DNA from: Undibacterium piscinae
Lineage (GTDB): Bacteria > Pseudomonadota > Gammaproteobacteria > Burkholderiales > Burkholderiaceae_D
Reading direction: 5' to 3'
Length of the DNA: 64,000 bases
Assembly (NCBI GenBank): GCA_003970805.2
Contig: CP051152.1
Coordinates: 2,480,001 to 2,544,000 of the forward strand
The position numbers and the translations under genes are program-made. The notes beneath the pieces are model-generated. The model saw only the letters and a list, made by a program, of their open reading frames with translations. It was not told the DNA's origin and ran no database searches. Below, one piece after another: positions 25,098 to 35,611 of this stretch (position 1 is its first letter; each line of letters starts with the position of its first letter).

Positions 25098-26420
25098 TTA
25101 CTTGACTGCCAGATGCGCATTGACCTTGTCGAGCACTAGTTCAGGTTGCTGTGCTTGCGCTACGGTTTCGTTATTCAGGCATTGCTGCAGCCTGGCCATA
25201 TCGACGTCCTTACCCCATTGACCGACTACGACAGTCGCTACGCCGTTACCGATCAGGTTAGTCAGGGCACGCGCTTCAGACATGAAACGATCGATTCCCA
25301 AAATCAGGGCCAGGCCTGCTACCGGTACGCCACCGACGGCTGACAGTGTTGCCGCCAGCACGATGAAGCCGCTGCCGGTAATGCCTGCCGCGCCTTTCGA
25401 GGTGAGCAGCAAGACCGCCAGTAAGGTCAGTTGCTGGGTCAGGCTCATCGGTGTGTTGGTCGCCTGGGCGATAAACACCGCCGCCATGGTCAGGTAAATG
25501 GAAGTGCCATCGAGATTAAACGAATAACCGGTAGGGATCACCAGACCGACCACTGATTTCTTGACGCCCAGATTTTCTAGCTTGGCCATCATGCGCGGCA
25601 GTACCGATTCCGAAGATGAAGTACCGAGTACGATCAGCAACTCTTCCTTGATGTACTTGATGAATTTCCAGATGCTGAATCCGTGTACTTTAGCGATAGT
25701 GCCGAGTACTACAAAGATGAAGAGCAGGCAGGTCAGGTAAAACGATCCCATCAGCTTACCCAGTGACAGCAGGGAACCGACACCGTATTTACCGATAGTG
25801 AAAGCCATCGCGCCGAATGCGCCTATCGGTGCCGCTTTCATGACGTAGCCGACGATCACGAACAGTACGTGTGAAAATTTTTCGATGAAATCAAAGATCA
25901 TGGTGCCGCGTCCGCCGAACTGATGCAGGGCGAAACCGAATAGCACGGAGAACATCAAAACCTGCAAAATTTCACCCTTGGCGAAAGCGTCAACCACGGT
26001 AGAAGGGATGATGGACATCAAGAACTCGGTGGTGCTCTGCATCTTGTTAGGACCGGCAAACGCCGCTACTGCCTTGGTGTCTAAGGTAGTGACGTCGATG
26101 TTCATGCCAGCGCCTGGCTGAAATACATTGACTACGACCAAACCGATGATCAATGCCAGCGTGCTGACCACTTCAAAGTACAACAATGCCAAGCCACCGG
26201 TCTTGCCGACTTTTTTCATGTCTTCCATACCGGCGATACCGATCACTACGGTACAGAAAATAATCGGGGCGATCATCATCTTAATGAGTTTGATGAAAGC
26301 GTCGCCCAGCGGCTTCATGGCGGCGCCCGATTCCGGGTTGAAATAGCCAAGCAATATGCCGATAACGATGGCGGTGATTACCTGAAAGTACAGGGATTTA
26401 TATAGCGGCTGCTTTTGCAT
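25098..26420 (-). CDS. dctA: C4-dicarboxylate:cation symporter DctA
   Basis: 440 residues, the usual DctA length. It starts [20 protein letters not shown] and has [20 protein letters not shown], the Ser-rich motif [20 protein letters not shown], and [20 protein letters not shown] with the conserved substrate/cation site of DAACS transporters. It imports succinate, fumarate and malate. GGAGACTCCGG precedes the ATG. A strong terminator follows. No DctB/DctD pair is adjacent; the neighbouring MocR gene is co-oriented but has no obvious link. Confidence 0.95.
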   Translation of the reverse strand: MQKQPLYKSLYFQVITAIVIGILLGYFNPESGAAMKPLGDAFIKLIKMMIAPIIFCTVVIGIAGMEDMKKVGKTGGLALLYFEVVSTLALIIGLVVVNVFQPGAGMNIDVTTLDTKAVAAFAGPNKMQSTTEFLMSIIPSTVVDAFAKGEILQVLMFSVLFGFALHQFGGRGTMIFDFIEKFSHVLFVIVGYVMKAAPIGAFGAMAFTIGKYGVGSLLSLGKLMGSFYLTCLLFIFVVLGTIAKVHGFSIWKFIKYIKEELLIVLGTSSSESVLPRMMAKLENLGVKKSVVGLVIPTGYSFNLDGTSIYLTMAAVFIAQATNTPMSLTQQLTLLAVLLLTSKGAAGITGSGFIVLAATLSAVGGVPVAGLALILGIDRFMSEARALTNLIGNGVATVVVGQWGKDVDMARLQQCLNNETVAQAQQPELVLDKVNAHLAVK

Positions 26421-26676
26421 CCGGAGTCTCCATTATGTTGATGTCATGGGTGGCGTGTCGCAGACATGAAGACGGATGAGCGTTTCAATTGCTGGTAACA
26501 CGAGGACGCGAGCTTGCCGTCGGTGCGCCATTATTGAAAAATCCCGGGAATGCCGCTATTGTGGCTTTCCACACGTAGCGGCAGTTTTATTGCATTTGTT
26601 GTTTTTTCTACCGAGGCTTGCCATACCGGCAGATTCACGTCGTCGGGTTCAAGCTGTCAGATTCAAGCCTCAAGAT

Positions 26677-28134
26677 TCACGCTGCGTTAATGCCTGGTTG
26701 TTGTGCCAGGCGGTGAATGATGTTGCCCAGGGTGCGTAAGGCGGCATCGAGTTCCGGAGTGAACGGCATGCCGCAATTGAGGCGCAAGAAATGGTTGAAA
26801 CGGTTGGAGTTCGAATACAGCAGGCCGGGCGAAACCAGAATTCCATGTTCCAGTGCTGCTTCAAACACCGCCTTGGAGGAGAGTTGTCCCGGCATTTCCA
26901 CCCATACCGAAACCCCGCCGTTGGGCAGGCTTAATCGTGTACCCGGCGGGAAGTAGGCGGCAATCGCTTCGGCGGTGCGTTCGCGTTGTATGTTGAGCGT
27001 GGCGCGCAACCGCCGCAAGTGACGGTCGTAGGCGCTCGATTGCAAAAACTCCGCCGCGACCAATTGCGATAACTCTTCGTTGTAACGGGTTTGCGCGTAT
27101 TTCAGCATATTGATGCGGGCCTGCCAGCGTCCGGCCAGCATCCAGCCTACCCGCATCCCGGGTGCCAGAATTTTGTGCAGCGAGGCGCAATAGATGACAT
27201 TGCCCGATCTGTCCCAATGCTTGGCGGCGGTCGGCGGCAGCTCGGTGTTTACCAGCGCGCCATACGAGTCATCTTCTATCAGCGGCACCTGCTGCTGCTC
27301 GCATAGGGTGACCAGCCTTTGTTTGTGCTGATCGGGCATGATGCTGCCCAGCGGGTTTTGCAGATGCGGCACCACGACCACGGCCTTGATGTTGTCGTAA
27401 GTCTGCATGGCCAGTTCCAGCGCTTCTATCGAGATGCCGGTTTGCGGGCTGGTGGGAATTTCCAGCGCCTTCATGCCCAGGCTTTCCAATACCTGCAGCA
27501 GTCCATAGAAAGTCGGCGATTCCACCGCGATCACGTCACCGGCTTGCGCTACTGCACGTAACGCCAGGTTTAAGGCTTCGATACAACCATAAGTGATGAT
27601 CACCTCGTCCGGCGCGGCGCTGATGCCATAGTCGAGCGCCCGTTTGGCCAGCGCGTTTTTCAGCTCCTTGTTACCGCCGGGGGCGATGGCCTTGGTCATC
27701 AGGTGGGGTTTCTGGCGCAAGAGGCGTATCGCCAGATTTTTCAGTTCGGTTTCCGGATACAGGTCTGGCCCACCGGTGGCGCGCGCCAGATTAAATTTCA
27801 GCGGACGCTGGCCTTGCGCGATGATAGCCGAGACGCGTTCATGGATGCCCACGTATTGCGCCGGGTCAATCGGGCTGCCCGATGCCGGTTCGGCAACCGG
27901 CACCAGATGCATGCGTTTAGGATGACGGACAAAATAGCCGGAGCGCGGCCGCGCCTCCAGCCAGCCTTGCGTCTCCAGATGGCGGCACAGTTGCAAGGCG
28001 GTCGACAGGCTGACCTCATGCAAGGCCATCAGCTTGCGCACCGAAGGCATGCGATCACCGCTGGCCAATGTGCCCGACTTGATCGCGTTCAGATAATGCA
28101 GCGCCAGACGTTTGTATAGTGATTGAGTATCCAT
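26677..28134 (-). CDS. MocR-type regulator (GntR HTH + aminotransferase-like domain)
   Basis: 485 residues. Residues 1-70 are a GntR winged helix (YKRLALHYLNAIKSGTLASG, RMPSVRKLMALHEVSLSTAL, WLEARPRSGYFV). From about 110 on is a fold-type I aminotransferase domain with ITYGCIEALNLALRAVAQ, VVPHLQNPLGSIMP, IEDDSYGAL and the PLP lysine in YCASLHKILAPGMRVGW. MocR proteins sense PLP adducts or amines and usually control adjacent metabolic genes. It is divergent from the DUF2917-like gene at 28315, an arrangement often seen in Burkholderiales. Confidence 0.9.
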   Translation of the reverse strand: MDTQSLYKRLALHYLNAIKSGTLASGDRMPSVRKLMALHEVSLSTALQLCRHLETQGWLEARPRSGYFVRHPKRMHLVPVAEPASGSPIDPAQYVGIHERVSAIIAQGQRPLKFNLARATGGPDLYPETELKNLAIRLLRQKPHLMTKAIAPGGNKELKNALAKRALDYGISAAPDEVIITYGCIEALNLALRAVAQAGDVIAVESPTFYGLLQVLESLGMKALEIPTSPQTGISIEALELAMQTYDNIKAVVVVPHLQNPLGSIMPDQHKQRLVTLCEQQQVPLIEDDSYGALVNTELPPTAAKHWDRSGNVIYCASLHKILAPGMRVGWMLAGRWQARINMLKYAQTRYNEELSQLVAAEFLQSSAYDRHLRRLRATLNIQRERTAEAIAAYFPPGTRLSLPNGGVSVWVEMPGQLSSKAVFEAALEHGILVSPGLLYSNSNRFNHFLRLNCGMPFTPELDAALRTLGNIIHRLAQQPGINAA

Positions 28135-28314
28135 GTCTCGATGATCCTCTGGCTAGGGCGGGCTGAACAGATACAGTTATGGCAAAACCACACAATAACA
28201 GATGTGAGAAATCGTGTTTGATACGATGCAGATAGGGCTTTTCTGTGCCTGTTGCGGTTCGCGGCCGAAGACTATTCTGTCGTTATCCCTCCACCAGCAA
28301 ACAAGGCGCGCATC

Positions 28315-28668
28315 ATGCATATCACCACATTACGGGCACATCAGGTATTGAATTCTTATGTAAAGGCAGGCAGTCGGATACATGTGACGACAGGTCAGAT
28401 TAGCCTGAGCGAAGCGCCGGCCTGGGGTGACGCTTACGGATTTTTTCATGAAACCATGCTACATGAGGGGGCTACTTACCAGATAAAGCGTAGTGGCTGG
28501 CTGCTGATCAGCGCGAGTAAAGATACCGAATTTCTTTCGGAGTTAGCGCAGCCGGCTCAGCTAACGCCGTTAATCCGGCTAACAACGTTCTGCTATGCGG
28601 TGACGCAAGCAGCGCATCTGCGCTTAACCGGCATTGCCAAAAAACTCTTTCATCATGAAGCGCTCTAG
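28315..28668 (+). CDS. DUF2917-like small protein
   Basis: 117 residues from MHITTLRAHQ (AAGG about 9 bases upstream; the frame opens at 28252). It has the pattern GSRIHVTTGQISLSEAP, then GATYQIKRSGWLLISASKD, resembling the cupin-like DUF2917 domain (I.V..G.V.L...........G....L...G.L.I.A). Its position divergent from a MocR-type regulator supports this. The last 45 bases overlap the convergent TonB-like gene. Function unknown. Confidence 0.6.
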   Translation: MHITTLRAHQVLNSYVKAGSRIHVTTGQISLSEAPAWGDAYGFFHETMLHEGATYQIKRSGWLLISASKDTEFLSELAQPAQLTPLIRLTTFCYAVTQAAHLRLTGIAKKLFHHEAL

Positions 28669-29472
28669 GTCGGCGCTATCCTGGGGACGCGCCGACAGGC
28701 TGACCACGCGACCCAGGCGTTGCGACTCCCAACTGAAGTCGCCCTTATAGTGAGTGCGTATCAGTTCTATCATGCGGCGTACGATGGCCAGTTCGACATC
28801 GCCGCCCAAACCGGCATCGACTTCTATTACCTGACGCCAGCTATTGGTGGTATTGCCCGGATTCCAGCCGCGGAAAGAAAAGCTCGCCATGCGCGTGCTT
28901 TTGCTGATGATCTGGAACACCCCATTAGTACCCTGGCGACCATTGGCTTGCTGCATGCTGCGCTTGACGTTGGCTTCCGCGACTTCCTGCGGACTCAGGC
29001 CATGTGAGCCTTGCTGCGCTACCCGGTTTTCCTGGGCGGCACTCTCTTCAGCCAGACGGCGACGTTCACGCGCCGCATTGAGCATGCTCGACATATCCAT
29101 CCCTTGCGGTGCCACTGTTTCCGGAGCGGGGGACGGGGTGGCTGCATCGGCGATCAGCGCCCGTTTTGGCTGAGCGACTACTTTGTTTTGTTTGACGACA
29201 ACTTGGGGTTTGCTTTGGGCTTTTTGCGGTTCGGCTTTGGCAATCTTCAAGGTTTCAGCTTGATTGAGCATCAGTACGATGGGGTTTTGCTCGCCATGGG
29301 CGTTACCCTCTTTTTGCGGGGATTTCAGGTGCAGCAGGTAGTACAGCAGTAAACCATGCATCAGCAAGACGAACAATATCCCCAGCATATTCGCCGGACG
29401 GAAACGGATGTGCAGATGGATTTCGCCTGGCCTGAACTGTTCGTCTTCGGGTTGTTCGGTGTACAACTTCAT
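28624..29472 (-). CDS. TonB-like single-pass membrane protein
   Basis: About 282 residues. A short cytoplasmic segment (EIHLHIRFRPANM) precedes one membrane helix (LGILFVLLMHGLLLYYLLHL); a Lys/Pro/Gln-rich periplasmic region (AEPQKAQSKPQVVVKQNK, PSPAPETVAP) and a coiled region (NAARERRRLAEESAAQENRV) follow. The C-terminal domain (FSFRGWNPGNTTNSWRQVIE, ELAIVRRMIELIRTHYKGDF) is conserved-looking but is not a classical TonB box binder. It is probably an envelope-spanning anchor; no ExbB/ExbD genes are adjacent. It converges on and overlaps the DUF2917-like gene by 45 bases. Confidence 0.6.
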   Translation of the reverse strand: MKLYTEQPEDEQFRPGEIHLHIRFRPANMLGILFVLLMHGLLLYYLLHLKSPQKEGNAHGEQNPIVLMLNQAETLKIAKAEPQKAQSKPQVVVKQNKVVAQPKRALIADAATPSPAPETVAPQGMDMSSMLNAARERRRLAEESAAQENRVAQQGSHGLSPQEVAEANVKRSMQQANGRQGTNGVFQIISKSTRMASFSFRGWNPGNTTNSWRQVIEVDAGLGGDVELAIVRRMIELIRTHYKGDFSWESQRLGRVVSLSARPQDSADLERFMMKEFFGNAG

Positions 29473-29702
29473 GTGCAATAATTCATTGTGCGGGAATTTA
29501 AGTCGGCAAGCATACCCTAAACTACGCTAACGCCCTGTAACAAAGCTTTGCAAAAGCGATTTTGTTGGCATGAGCTTTGGCAATCAAAAGTCTTACCTGG
29601 CGCCCGGCGCGGCGTTTTTTGAATTTGCCAAACTAATCATCCGCATAGAGTTTCCCAATCTGATACAAAAAGGATTTGGCAGCGGCCGGTTTACCGGAAA
29701 GA

Positions 29703-29834
29703 ATGCAGGACAAATCCAGTCTGGTCATGAAAACCAAACAAGAAACCGTACACGTAGGTTTTAGTAAAAAATTTGAAGAGCTACATCCGGAATTAAAAAA
29801 ATTCCGACTGCTATTTGATGCCATCAATAAATAA
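29703..29834 (+). CDS. Possible 43-residue protein
   Basis: ATG at 29703 with GGAAAG immediately upstream; the product reads MQDKSSLVMKTKQETVHVGF then SKKFEELHPELKKFRLLFDA and INK. It is charged, probably helical, and has no recognised family. An internal ATG at 29727 could also serve. The stop lies inside the first copy of a 41-base direct repeat. Support is the ribosome site and amphipathic composition only. Confidence 0.35.
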   Translation: MQDKSSLVMKTKQETVHVGFSKKFEELHPELKKFRLLFDAINK

Positions 29835-29917
29835 AACGCAGGGCAGATCCGGGCAATTGCTCCCATGATGAAAAATTCAATAAATAAAACGCAGGGCAGA
29901 TCCGGGCAATTGCTCCC
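29824..29917. repeat. 41-base direct repeat pair
   Basis: TCAATAAATAAAACGCAGGG... through GGGCAATTGCTCCC occurs at 29824-29864 and again, identical, at 29877-29917, separated by 12 bases. It looks like a recent local duplication. Confidence 0.9.
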
Positions 29918-29974
29918 CTGGTCTTTGAAAAATTTTCGAGTACTAAGCCCATACACCGCTACAGGGTCATCAGG

Positions 29975-30696
29975 ATGAAGTCCATACGTCTGCGCTTGAT
30001 CGTCTTGTTTATTTTGGTCACCACCGCGACCTTAAGTGCCTTCGGCGTTTACGCCCAACTCCAGTTATCCAGAGAACTGGAAAGCCGTTTCGTACGTCAG
30101 CAACAAGAAGTACTGAATCAATTGCAGACCAATTTAGCTTATCCGGTCTGGATACTGGATCGCGACCTGATGTTAGCCAAGCTCGAAGGTGTGCTGAGTG
30201 CTCCCGAGGTGAGCGCCATCTACCTGCTCGATCCGGTCCGTAACGATGTGATCGCCGGTATCAAGCGCGATACGCGCGGGGTGCTGGAAATGTCGGCTAA
30301 GTTGAGTAATCCTAGCCCATTAATGCTGCGCAGCCAGATCTATCCGCCGCCGCATATCGACGAATCAAGAAGACGTATCAGCACCGCCCACATCGTGATC
30401 TATTTTTCGCGCGCGCAAATTGATCAAAAACTCAGACTGGCTTATCGCAACGCATAATCGAAGTGCTGACCGCTTCATTTTGCTGGTGATGCTGATACTT
30501 AGTCTGCGTATGGTGTTTATCCCTTTACGCGGTTTACGTGATGCATTGAATCGACTGGCAAACCAGGCCGAAGAAGTTGAGGAACTGTCTTACATACAAC
30601 GAGCTCATCGGTAGCGCTGTGAACATGCTAGAAGATCACGTGGCGCGTACGCTGATTTGCTTCCCACAGCGTACCGGGCGCAATTCATCGTACTGA
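29975..30696 (+). pseudogene. Membrane sensor (periplasmic domain + HAMP), truncated
   Basis: The first frame (29975-30457) encodes MKSIRLRLIVLFILVTTATL, a membrane anchor, then a periplasmic sensor-like region (LNQLQTNLAYPVWILDRDLM, VSAIYLLDPVRNDVIAG). The second membrane segment and HAMP (RSADRFILLVMLILSLRMVF, IPLRGLRDALNRLANQAEEV) are in another frame, and NELIGSAVNMLEDHVA is in a third, after which the sequence stops where alkB begins. The output domain (kinase or GGDEF) is missing. Hence a truncated and frameshifted sensor gene. Confidence 0.65.
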
Positions 30697-31855
30697 TAGT
30701 TCGCGCCGCGCCGGATCAAAATTGATGTGGCTGGCATCATGCTTGACCACTTCCAGCAGGCGTCGGTTCATTACGTAAAACCACAATGGCGGCACATAGC
30801 TGACCAGATACATGCCGAAATAGCCGCTAGGCAGACGTGGTAAGTGCTCGAAATGGCGCAGTGACTGATAGCGCCGCAACGGATGGGCATGATGATCGGA
30901 ATGACGTTGCAGGTGAAACAGCGCCCAGTTGGAAAAAAATATGATTGCTGTTCCAGGAGTGATGCGGCTGGCAAATCTCATAGCGGCCGGGTGCGCGTTC
31001 CTGGCGTAGCAAACCATAGTGTTCGATATAGTTGGCCGAGGTCAGCTGAAAATTTGCCCAGCACGATACCGCCAGCAAGAACGGCAATACCGTCACGCCC
31101 AGCCACAGCGTCAGGGCGCTCCATAGCGTGAGAGTGATTAAGGCCGGCTGGAGGATTTCATTATGCAACGACCACAGTGGCTGGCCGCACCGCTGCAGGC
31201 GGTCTTTTTCCAGTGCCCAGGCACGCTTGAAGGCGCCCGGAATCTCACGCAGCACGAAGCGGTATATGCTCTCGCCCATGCGCGACGACGCCGGGTCGGC
31301 CGGGGTTGCCACATCACGGTGATGGCCGCGGTTATGCTCGATAAAGAAGTGACCGTAGCCGCTCGGTGCCAGAATGATCTTGGCCAGCCAGCGTTCCAGC
31401 CGGGTGTTCTTGTGACCCATTTCATGGCCTAGATTAATGCAAAAACCGCCGACCATGCCGCCGGTGACGATCATCGCAAATGCTCCATGCCAGGGTAATT
31501 CATGGCGCATGAAAAACCAGGCACCGAAGATGAAAGCGCTCCAGAGTATCGGCACCAGTAAAAAGGTAATCCAGCGATAGTAAGAATCGGCATCCAGCAT
31601 GGGCACCGCACTTTCGGGTGGATTGCTGAGGTCTTCACCGAGCAAGTAGTCGAGTACCGGGGCAAGCACGTACATGAAGAAAGGCATGATCCACAACATG
31701 CGCACATCGTGGCTGAGCAGCATCAGCACCGGGCCAAAGCCTACCGCCAAAGGTACCAGCAAAGCCATTAGCCAGGCGTAACGTTTGCGGTCGCGGTAAG
31801 CCGGCGCCGGTTCTGGGATAGCGCCGCTTGGTAGCGGCTTCAGTATCTGATTCAT
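30685..31855 (-). pseudogene. alkB: Alkane 1-monooxygenase AlkB, one frameshift
   Basis: Two frames give a full-length enzyme of about 390 residues. The N-terminal frame (31855 down) has the membrane segments and histidine boxes NLGHEMGHKNTR and EHNRGHHRDVATPADPASS; the C-terminal frame (to 30685) has the third box LQRHSDHHAHPLRRYQSL. The frame changes at a run of seven A (plus strand 30933-30939); one base less gives HIFSNWALFH. All iron-ligand histidines are present, so the protein would be functional if the run is a sequencing error. AlkB hydroxylates medium-chain alkanes with rubredoxin; no rubredoxin gene is nearby. The AraC-type gene at 32032 is divergent. Confidence 0.85.
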
Positions 31856-32031
31856 TGTTATGTCTCCCGGAAAGGATGTGTGATTTCTTTTATTTGTGAG
31901 ACAGAGTGTCAGCTTTGTCGGATTTTATTAACACCGTTGCAAGTGACAATAAATCGTCATAAACTGCCAAACGCTTTGTTACTGTCGTCAAATGCTGACG
32001 AAAATTGATTAATTTCCCCACATAAACCAAC

Positions 32032-33070
32032 ATGCCACCGAATCGAGCCGCACTAACTTGTACCCTGCATCCGGCCTACGCCAGACTGCTGTATGTGCAA
32101 TTGCGCGCGAGCGCGGCGTCGATGCCGATGCGGTGCTGGCCGACGCGGGTTTGCGCTGGGCCGAGTTGGCCAGTGATCCGCGTGAACTTGATCTGGCCAC
32201 CTTTGAACGCCTGATACTGGCGACCCAACGCCGCCTCAATTGCCCCTGGCTAGGGCTGGAGCTGGGCGCGCACGGGCAAGTTTCGGTGCATGGTGCGGTA
32301 GGGCATGCGGCGATCTCCAGCGGCAGCTTGCGCCAGCTATTGCAAACTATCGGTCATTACGGCCAGTTGCGCGCCGATACCTTTGCCTTCAATTATCTGG
32401 AACGCAGTGATACCGATGCCGGTGCCACGCTCAGGGTTAGCGAGCGTCTGGAACTGGGCGCTGTGCGTCAGTTCATGTTCGAAGCGGTGTTTGCAACCCT
32501 GATGCGGGTGCTGGAAACGGCGGTGGGTAATGTGTTTGCCGGCATTCGCGTTGATCTGCCGTTTGAGCAACCTGCCTGGGCCGCTCAATACCAGCGTTTT
32601 GGCATAGGCCAAATACGTTTCGGCGGCAAGCAGTTGGCCTTTCATGTCACGCCATCGCTACTTGATTTACCCTGTTTGACGGCCGACAGTAACTCGTATG
32701 AACTGGCGCGCCGTGAGTGCGACCGCGCTTTGGACTATGCTGCGCAGGCACCGCTTTCACAACGCATTAAGGAGTTATTGCACAGCCAGGAAGGGGCTAG
32801 CGGCGGCCTACCTGAGTTAGCCATGATGGCGCAGCAATTGCATGTCTCGCCACGCACCCTGATGCGCAAACTCAAGCTCGAAGGCAGCAGCTATCAGGCG
32901 CTACTGGACGCCAATCGCAAAGAGCAGGCGATCTGGCATCTGCAGCACAGTAACGAATCCGTAGAATTGATCGCCGAAAAGCTCGGCTATCAGGATACCT
33001 CGAATTTCAGCCGTACTTTCCGGCGCTGCGGTGCAGCCCCAGCGAGTTTCGCAATTGGGTGCCCTATTGA
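32032..33070 (+). pseudogene. AraC-family regulator next to alkB, two frameshifts
   Basis: The N-terminus reads MPPNRAALTCTLHPAYARLL from the ATG at 32032, then a two-base excess in GCGCGC (32103-32108) moves to the frame ERGVDADAVLADAGLRWAEL. The arabinose-binding-like domain and the C-terminal HTH (LAMMAQQLHVSPRTLMRKLK; ELIAEKLGYQDTSNFSRTFR) follow. A second slip near 33031-33036 precedes the true end PSEFRNWVPY-stop at 33068-33070. Corrected length is about 345 residues. It is divergent from alkB, as AlkR/AlkS-like activators often are, and its 3' end touches that of fahA. The uncorrected frame continues to 33461 antisense to fahA, which is not meaningful. Confidence 0.75.
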
Positions 33071-34191
33071 CGCAAATAACGTAAATCGCCGCCGCAGATT
33101 CCAGATGCCGGCAAAGGCTGAGGGTGGGGCCGCATCACGGCTCCAGACACCGTCCAGTACGAATGACGGAAATTTGATAGCGACAGACGTTGCGCCGGCA
33201 AGCCTTCCTGGCGCATTTTTGCAGTTTGCAGCAAGACTTCCAGTTGGATGTCGAAGGCGCCGCTCTCACGTAAATCGCCTGATTCCAGATACGGCAAAGG
33301 CTGAGGGTCGGCCGCATCACGGCTCCAGGCCTTGCGATACGGTGCCAGCGCTTCTAGCGTCACCACCCATGGCGAGATGGTGGAGGCAAAATTCTTCGCC
33401 AGGAAAGGGCCTAGCGGCTGGTATTCCCAGGCCTGCATATCGCGCGCTGACCAATCGTTAAGCAGGCACAGGCCAAATACGTGCTGCTCGGCTTGCTGTA
33501 TGTCTATGCTGTCGCCAAGGGCATTGCCATTGCCGACAAAAATCCCGATTTCCATTTCATAATCCATGCGCTTGGCCGGGCCAAATACAGGAGCAGTGGC
33601 ATTCGGCGGCATGGTCTGTCCCAGCGGGCGGCGGAACTGCTGACCCGATACCGCGATCGAAGATGAGCGACCGTGGTAGCCGATCGGCACCCATTTGTAG
33701 TTAGGCAGCAGCGGATTATCCGGACGAAACAGCTTGCCGACCGCGGTAGCGTGATGCACGGAAGTGTAAAAGTCGGTGTAGTCACCGATCTGTGCCGGCA
33801 GCGCATATTCAGCCTGGCTTTGCGGCAGCAGGCAAGTTTGCAACGCAGCTTGGGCACTAGCGCCTTCGCGCAAGGCGCGTGACAACGCCAGGCGCAATTG
33901 CGACCAGACTGCATTGCCCAAGTTCATCATGCCATTGAGCTTGTCGCTGAGGATGGCGCGGTCAAACTCCTTGCTTTCCAGCCCGGCAAAAATGCCGGCC
34001 ATACGGGCCGCCGCCAGATCGAGAATCTGATCACCGATCGCCACACCCAGACGGAATTGCTCATCGCTGCCGGCACGACGAAACACACCATAGGGTAGAT
34101 TTTGTATAGGGAAATCGGTATTGCCTGTATTCGCGGAGGCGACCCAGCTGCGCAAGCCTGCATCATGGGTTTCATTGAGTTGAGTAGTCAT
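33064..34191 (-). CDS. fahA: Fumarylacetoacetase FahA, C-terminally truncated
   Basis: 375 residues as read, against about 420-435 for the family. The N-terminal domain (FPIQNLPYGVFRR) and most of the catalytic fold (DYTDFYTSVHHATAVGKLFR; PIGYHGRSSSIAVSG; EMEIGIFVGNGN; LLNDWSARDMQAWEYQPLGP; FLAKNFASTISPW) are intact. After FRHSYWTV the expected region (QM..HHTSNGC.LQPGDL.GSG) is absent and replaced by about 27 residues from a displaced copy of an internal segment. It should be inactive unless the 3' end is an assembly error. The ATG directly follows the hmgA stop codon. Confidence 0.8.
   Translation of the reverse strand: MTTQLNETHDAGLRSWVASANTGNTDFPIQNLPYGVFRRAGSDEQFRLGVAIGDQILDLAAARMAGIFAGLESKEFDRAILSDKLNGMMNLGNAVWSQLRLALSRALREGASAQAALQTCLLPQSQAEYALPAQIGDYTDFYTSVHHATAVGKLFRPDNPLLPNYKWVPIGYHGRSSSIAVSGQQFRRPLGQTMPPNATAPVFGPAKRMDYEMEIGIFVGNGNALGDSIDIQQAEQHVFGLCLLNDWSARDMQAWEYQPLGPFLAKNFASTISPWVVTLEALAPYRKAWSRDAADPQPLPYLESGDLRESGAFDIQLEVLLQTAKMRQEGLPAQRLSLSNFRHSYWTVSGAVMRPHPQPLPASGICGGDLRYLRQ
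33080..33146. repeat. Displaced copy of an internal fahA segment
   Basis: CGTAAATCGCC, ATTCCAGAT, CGGCAAAGGCTGAGGGT and GCCGCATCACGGCTCCAG match 33269-33328 in the same order with small insertions. The copy sits exactly where the true fahA 3' end should be. Confidence 0.75.
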
Positions 34192-35494
34192 TTATTTTTG
34201 CTCCGGATTAAAATTTTTCTTGATACCTTGCCAGCACTGGTAATAGTCAGCCTGCAATTGCGGCGACTCCATCGCGGCACGGGTAGGCTTGAGGATATTA
34301 CAGCTTTCTATCATGAAGGCCATGGTGTCATCGACTTTCTGCGGTGTACTGGTGTCGATCTGGCTGGCTTTTTCAAAGGTAGGCGCATCCGGGCCGTGAC
34401 CGCTCATGCAGTTATGCAGGCTGGCACCACCGGGGCGGAACCCCTTGGATTTGGCATCATACTCGCCGTGTATCAAACCCATGAATTCGCTGGCGATATT
34501 GCGGTGGAACCAGGGTGGGCGGAAGGTGTTTTCCGCCGCCAGCCAGCGCGGCGGGAAGATCACGAAATCGATGCTATCGACACCCGGCGTATTACTAGGC
34601 GATTGCAACACCAGAAAGATCGACGGATCAGGGTGATCGTAGCTGATCGAACCTATGGTATTGAAATGACGCAAATCGTATTTGTAAGGCGCAAAATTGC
34701 CATGCCATGCCACCACATCAAGCGGTGAATGACCGATCTTGGCGCGCCACAGATTGCCGCTAAATTTAGCGACCAGTTCAAACTCGCCTTCGATATCTTC
34801 ATACCAGGCATGCGGAATCTGAAAATCACGTGGATTAGCCAGACCGTTAGAACCGATGACGCCCAGATCCGGCAGTTTCAGCATGGCGCCAAAATTTTCG
34901 CAGACATAGCCACGCGCTGCGCCATCGGGCAGCGTCACCTGAAAACGTATGCCGCGCGGGATCACGGCGATTTCCTGCGGCTCTATGGCCAGCAGACCAA
35001 GCTCGGTCTTGATATGCAAACGCCCTTGCTGCGGGATGATCAAGAGCTCGGCATCGGCATTATAAAAAAAACCGCGTCGTCATGTCGCAATTGGCCGCAT
35101 ACAGATGGATCGCGCAGCCGCTTAAGGCATCGGCCGAACCATTCCCGGCCATGGTCAGCCAGCCATCAATGAAATCAGTAGCTTGGTCTGGCATTGGCAA
35201 GGGGTCCCAGCGCAACTGATTCGGCGTCGAAGGCAGCTCGTCGAATTGATTCGTCATGCCGCGATTGCCGATTTGCACAAAAGGCTGATGCATCGCTGCC
35301 GGACGTATTCTATACAGCCAGGAACGGCGGTTGGCGTGGCGCGGTGCGGTAAACGCGGTGCCTGACACCTGCTCGGCATACAGGCCATAGGCGCACTGTT
35401 GCGGTGAGTTCTGGTTCAGCGGCAATGCCCCTGGCAGCGCCTCGCTGGCGAATTCATTGGAGAAACCGGTCTGGTAGCGCAGAGTGCTCATCAT
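34192..35494 (-). pseudogene. hmgA: Homogentisate 1,2-dioxygenase HmgA, one frameshift
   Basis: The N-terminal frame (35494 to 35060) begins [20 protein letters not shown] after a single M and has [20 protein letters not shown]; the C-terminal frame (35043 to 34192) has [28 protein letters not shown], the iron-site region [19 protein letters not shown] and [20 protein letters not shown]. The break is a run of eight A (plus strand 35064-35071); seven restores [16 protein letters not shown]. Corrected length is about 433 residues. It opens the ring of homogentisate in tyrosine/phenylalanine degradation; FahA acts two steps later. The isomerase MaiA is not seen. The stop codon abuts the fahA start. 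Confidence 0.85.
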
Positions 35495-35611
35495 GCCTTC
35501 CTGTCGAGTGAAATAGGGATCCCACTAATGTAGTGCAATGCCGCGGCTTTTGCGATATAAATGCAGAAATGTAGTCCATTCATCATATCAATAATGGTCG
35601 GAAATTAAATC

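Noticed and set aside
33071..33461. Extended C-terminus of the AraC regulator
   Set aside because: After a slip near 33033 the frame is antisense to fahA; the neighbouring frame gives a normal AraC end, PSEFRNWVPY-stop.
34102..34728. Long plus-strand open frame antisense to hmgA and fahA
   Set aside because: It is the mirror frame of two well-recognised genes and has no recognisable protein sequence of its own.
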